This document shows positions 62,643 to 64,000 of a stretch of DNA of 64,000 nt, piece by piece. The notes beneath the pieces were generated by a model. It ran no database searches. It had not been told where the DNA came from and saw only the letters and a list, made by a program, of their open reading frames with translations. The DNA lies in the NCBI GenBank assembly GCA_965223585.1, contig CBDCWW010000012.1, forward strand, positions 119,965 to 183,964, written 5' to 3'. Position 1 is the first letter of the stretch. Each line of letters begins with the position of its first letter. Origin of the DNA: CBDCVN01 sp965223585 (lineage in GTDB: Bacteria > Deinococcota > Deinococci > Deinococcales > Trueperaceae). Both the position numbers and the translations under genes were made by a program.

Positions 62643-64000
62643 CTACTCAAATACATACGCTGCACCTGAACTATCACCATCTCTTTGAGCCCCTACTACT
62701 ACAATGCCTTCTGATATAGCTACAGACCAACCAAACAGATTATTGGTTACTCCATCGGAAGGTAGTATTTTCTTAACTTGCCCCCAATTGTTGTTGCTGC
62801 CCATATTGCGCTCAAATATATATGAGCTACTAACTTCATGAGCCCCTACCACAATAGTATCTCCTGATACACCTACAGAGATGCCAAACTTGTTATCAGC
62901 TGCACCATCAGAAGCTAATATTTTCTTAGTCTGCCCCCAATCGTTGTTACCACCATTATTGCGCTCAAATATGTAGGCTGAGCCTGAAGAGGTGCCTCTT
63001 GGGTTATCTAAGAAAGCCCCTGCTACTACAGTATTTCCCGATATATCTACAGAGTAACCAAAGTAGTCAATAGGTGTTCCATCAGAGGCTAGGATTTTCT
63101 TGACCTGCCCCCACTTATCATTACCATCTTTATTACGGTCAAATATATAGGCTGAACCTGAAGAAAGGCCGTTGTCATCATCTAAGTAAGCTCCTACTAC
63201 TATAGTATTTTCTGATATAGCTACAGAGTAACCAAAGCTTTCACCAGCTTCTCCATCAGAGGCTAGTATTTTCTTGACCTCACCCCATTTGAATCTACCA
63301 ATATTATTATTAGGTTCAAATACATAAGCTGAACCTGAAGAATTCCCATTGTCATCGTCTCCAACAGCCCCTATCAACACGGTATTTCCTGATATGGCTA
63401 CAGAAGTACCAAATAAGTCATTAGCAGCTCTATCCGAGGCTGCTAGCTTCTCGGCCCCCTCCCAGTCGTTGCCACCATCTTTGTTACGCTCAAATATATA
63501 GGCTGCACCTGATTTGATGCCATTAATAGTATGTTGGTAAGCCCCAACCACCACAATATCTCCTGATATAGCTACAGAAGTACCAAATTGGTCACCAGCT
63601 ACCCCATCAAAGCCTGTTATTTTCTTAACCATTACCCATTTGCCTATAACATTTCGCTCATATATGTAGGCTGCACCTGCATTACTGCCTCTTTCATCAT
63701 CTTCAGGAGCCCCAACCACCATAGTACTCCCATCTATAGCTACAGATTCACCAAGCTTGTCATCAGCCGCCCCATCAGAAGCAGTGATTTTATCTTTATC
63801 AAAATCTGCTTGCCTTAGTAACAGGTATCCTACAGACTCATTAGGATGGCTAGTTTCTCTATCTGCTGACTGCTCTTCTTCTACTCTTACTTGTACACTA
63901 CTATCTGTTAATTTTCTGTAGCGTAGTCCTGCTGTATCTGTTCCTCTGTAACTCTGCATACCTGCTAGAAAATAACTATCCCCAAATGTTGGAGCTTCAA
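62643..64000 (-). CDS. Lipoprotein: lectin-like module plus seven-repeat propeller, 5' end outside the window
   Basis: The frame is open to the right edge (about 452 codons visible). The visible part begins within the third lectin-like module (EAPTFGDSYFLAGMQSYRGTDTAGLRY, given in parts) and carries seven full propeller repeats, ending SSGAAYVFE. One blade lacks the DDD.G loop (GAHEVSSSYIFERN). Signal peptide, start codon and operator lie beyond the window. By similarity (FDKDKITASDG, ETSHPNESVGYL) it belongs with the genes at 51230 and 56462. Confidence 0.82.
   Translation of the reverse strand, partial: EAPTFGDSYFLAGMQSYRGTDTAGLRYRKLTDSSVQVRVEEEQSADRETSHPNESVGYLLLRQADFDKDKITASDGAADDKLGESVAIDGSTMVVGAPEDDERGSNAGAAYIYERNVIGKWVMVKKITGFDGVAGDQFGTSVAISGDIVVVGAYQHTINGIKSGAAYIFERNKDGGNDWEGAEKLAASDRAANDLFGTSVAISGNTVLIGAVGDDDNGNSSGSAYVFEPNNNIGRFKWGEVKKILASDGEAGESFGYSVAISENTIVVGAYLDDDNGLSSGSAYIFDRNKDGNDKWGQVKKILASDGTPIDYFGYSVDISGNTVVAGAFLDNPRGTSSGSAYIFERNNGGNNDWGQTKKILASDGAADNKFGISVGVSGDTIVVGAHEVSSSYIFERNMGSNNNWGQVKKILPSDGVTNNLFGWSVAISEGIVVVGAQRDGDSSGAAYVFE

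Noticed and set aside
3733..64000. The repeat propellers as a phase-variation or diversity-generating retroelement target
   Set aside because: The only reverse transcriptase is a group II intron maturase with HNH. No template or variable repeat pair was seen, and no invertase is present.

Overview
This is an AT-rich bacterial chromosome segment. It is dominated by exported lipoproteins, β-propeller repeat proteins, secreted proteases and large regulators. The phylum is not certain. SARP/BTAD-STAND regulators of about 1185 residues whose promoters look leaderless (a -10 box exactly six bases before ATG) would suit a Deinococcota-like or Chloroflexota-like lineage, but that is inference. No rRNA, tRNA or CRISPR was seen.

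Layout. 1-1.1 kb: the 5' part of metY, the only housekeeping gene. 1.1-13 kb: a minus-strand run of exported proteins (short pentapeptide protein, trypsin-like lipoprotein, two integrin-type FG-GAP lipoproteins, a secreted FG-GAP protein, an astacin lipoprotein, a lectin-like/FG-GAP lipoprotein). 13-49 kb: five paralogous plus-strand regulators (13154, 21375, 33972, 40005, 45315). Each starts back to back with a minus-strand exported protein, and further paralogues lie between them. 49-64 kb: more lectin-like/propeller lipoproteins (one truncated), interleaved with a group II intron, an IS200-type element inserted in a MITE-like repeat, and an intact IS21-family element with a 5-bp target duplication.

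How it fits together. Almost every exported-protein gene is preceded by an array of four direct repeats with an exact 11-bp period (units beginning CGGCA or CGT). I find 18 arrays. This is the geometry expected of operators for SARP-type winged-helix regulators, and five such regulators are encoded among them. The arrays fall into sequence classes. The class found next to regulators 1-3 differs from the nearly identical pair found next to regulators 4-5, which themselves form a separate protein subgroup. A third class lies on the right with no regulator in view. Between array and start codon are short inverted repeats specific to each gene family. I read the region as a surface and secreted-protein regulon built from duplicated 'regulator plus divergent target' modules with apparently matched operators. 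The regulator-operator link is inferred from sequence, not shown.

The exported proteins share a plan: lipoprotein signal, then a seven-repeat propeller, an astacin metalloprotease, a trypsin-like protease or a propeller fused to a protease. A role at the cell surface in adhesion or polymer and protein degradation is plausible but unproven.
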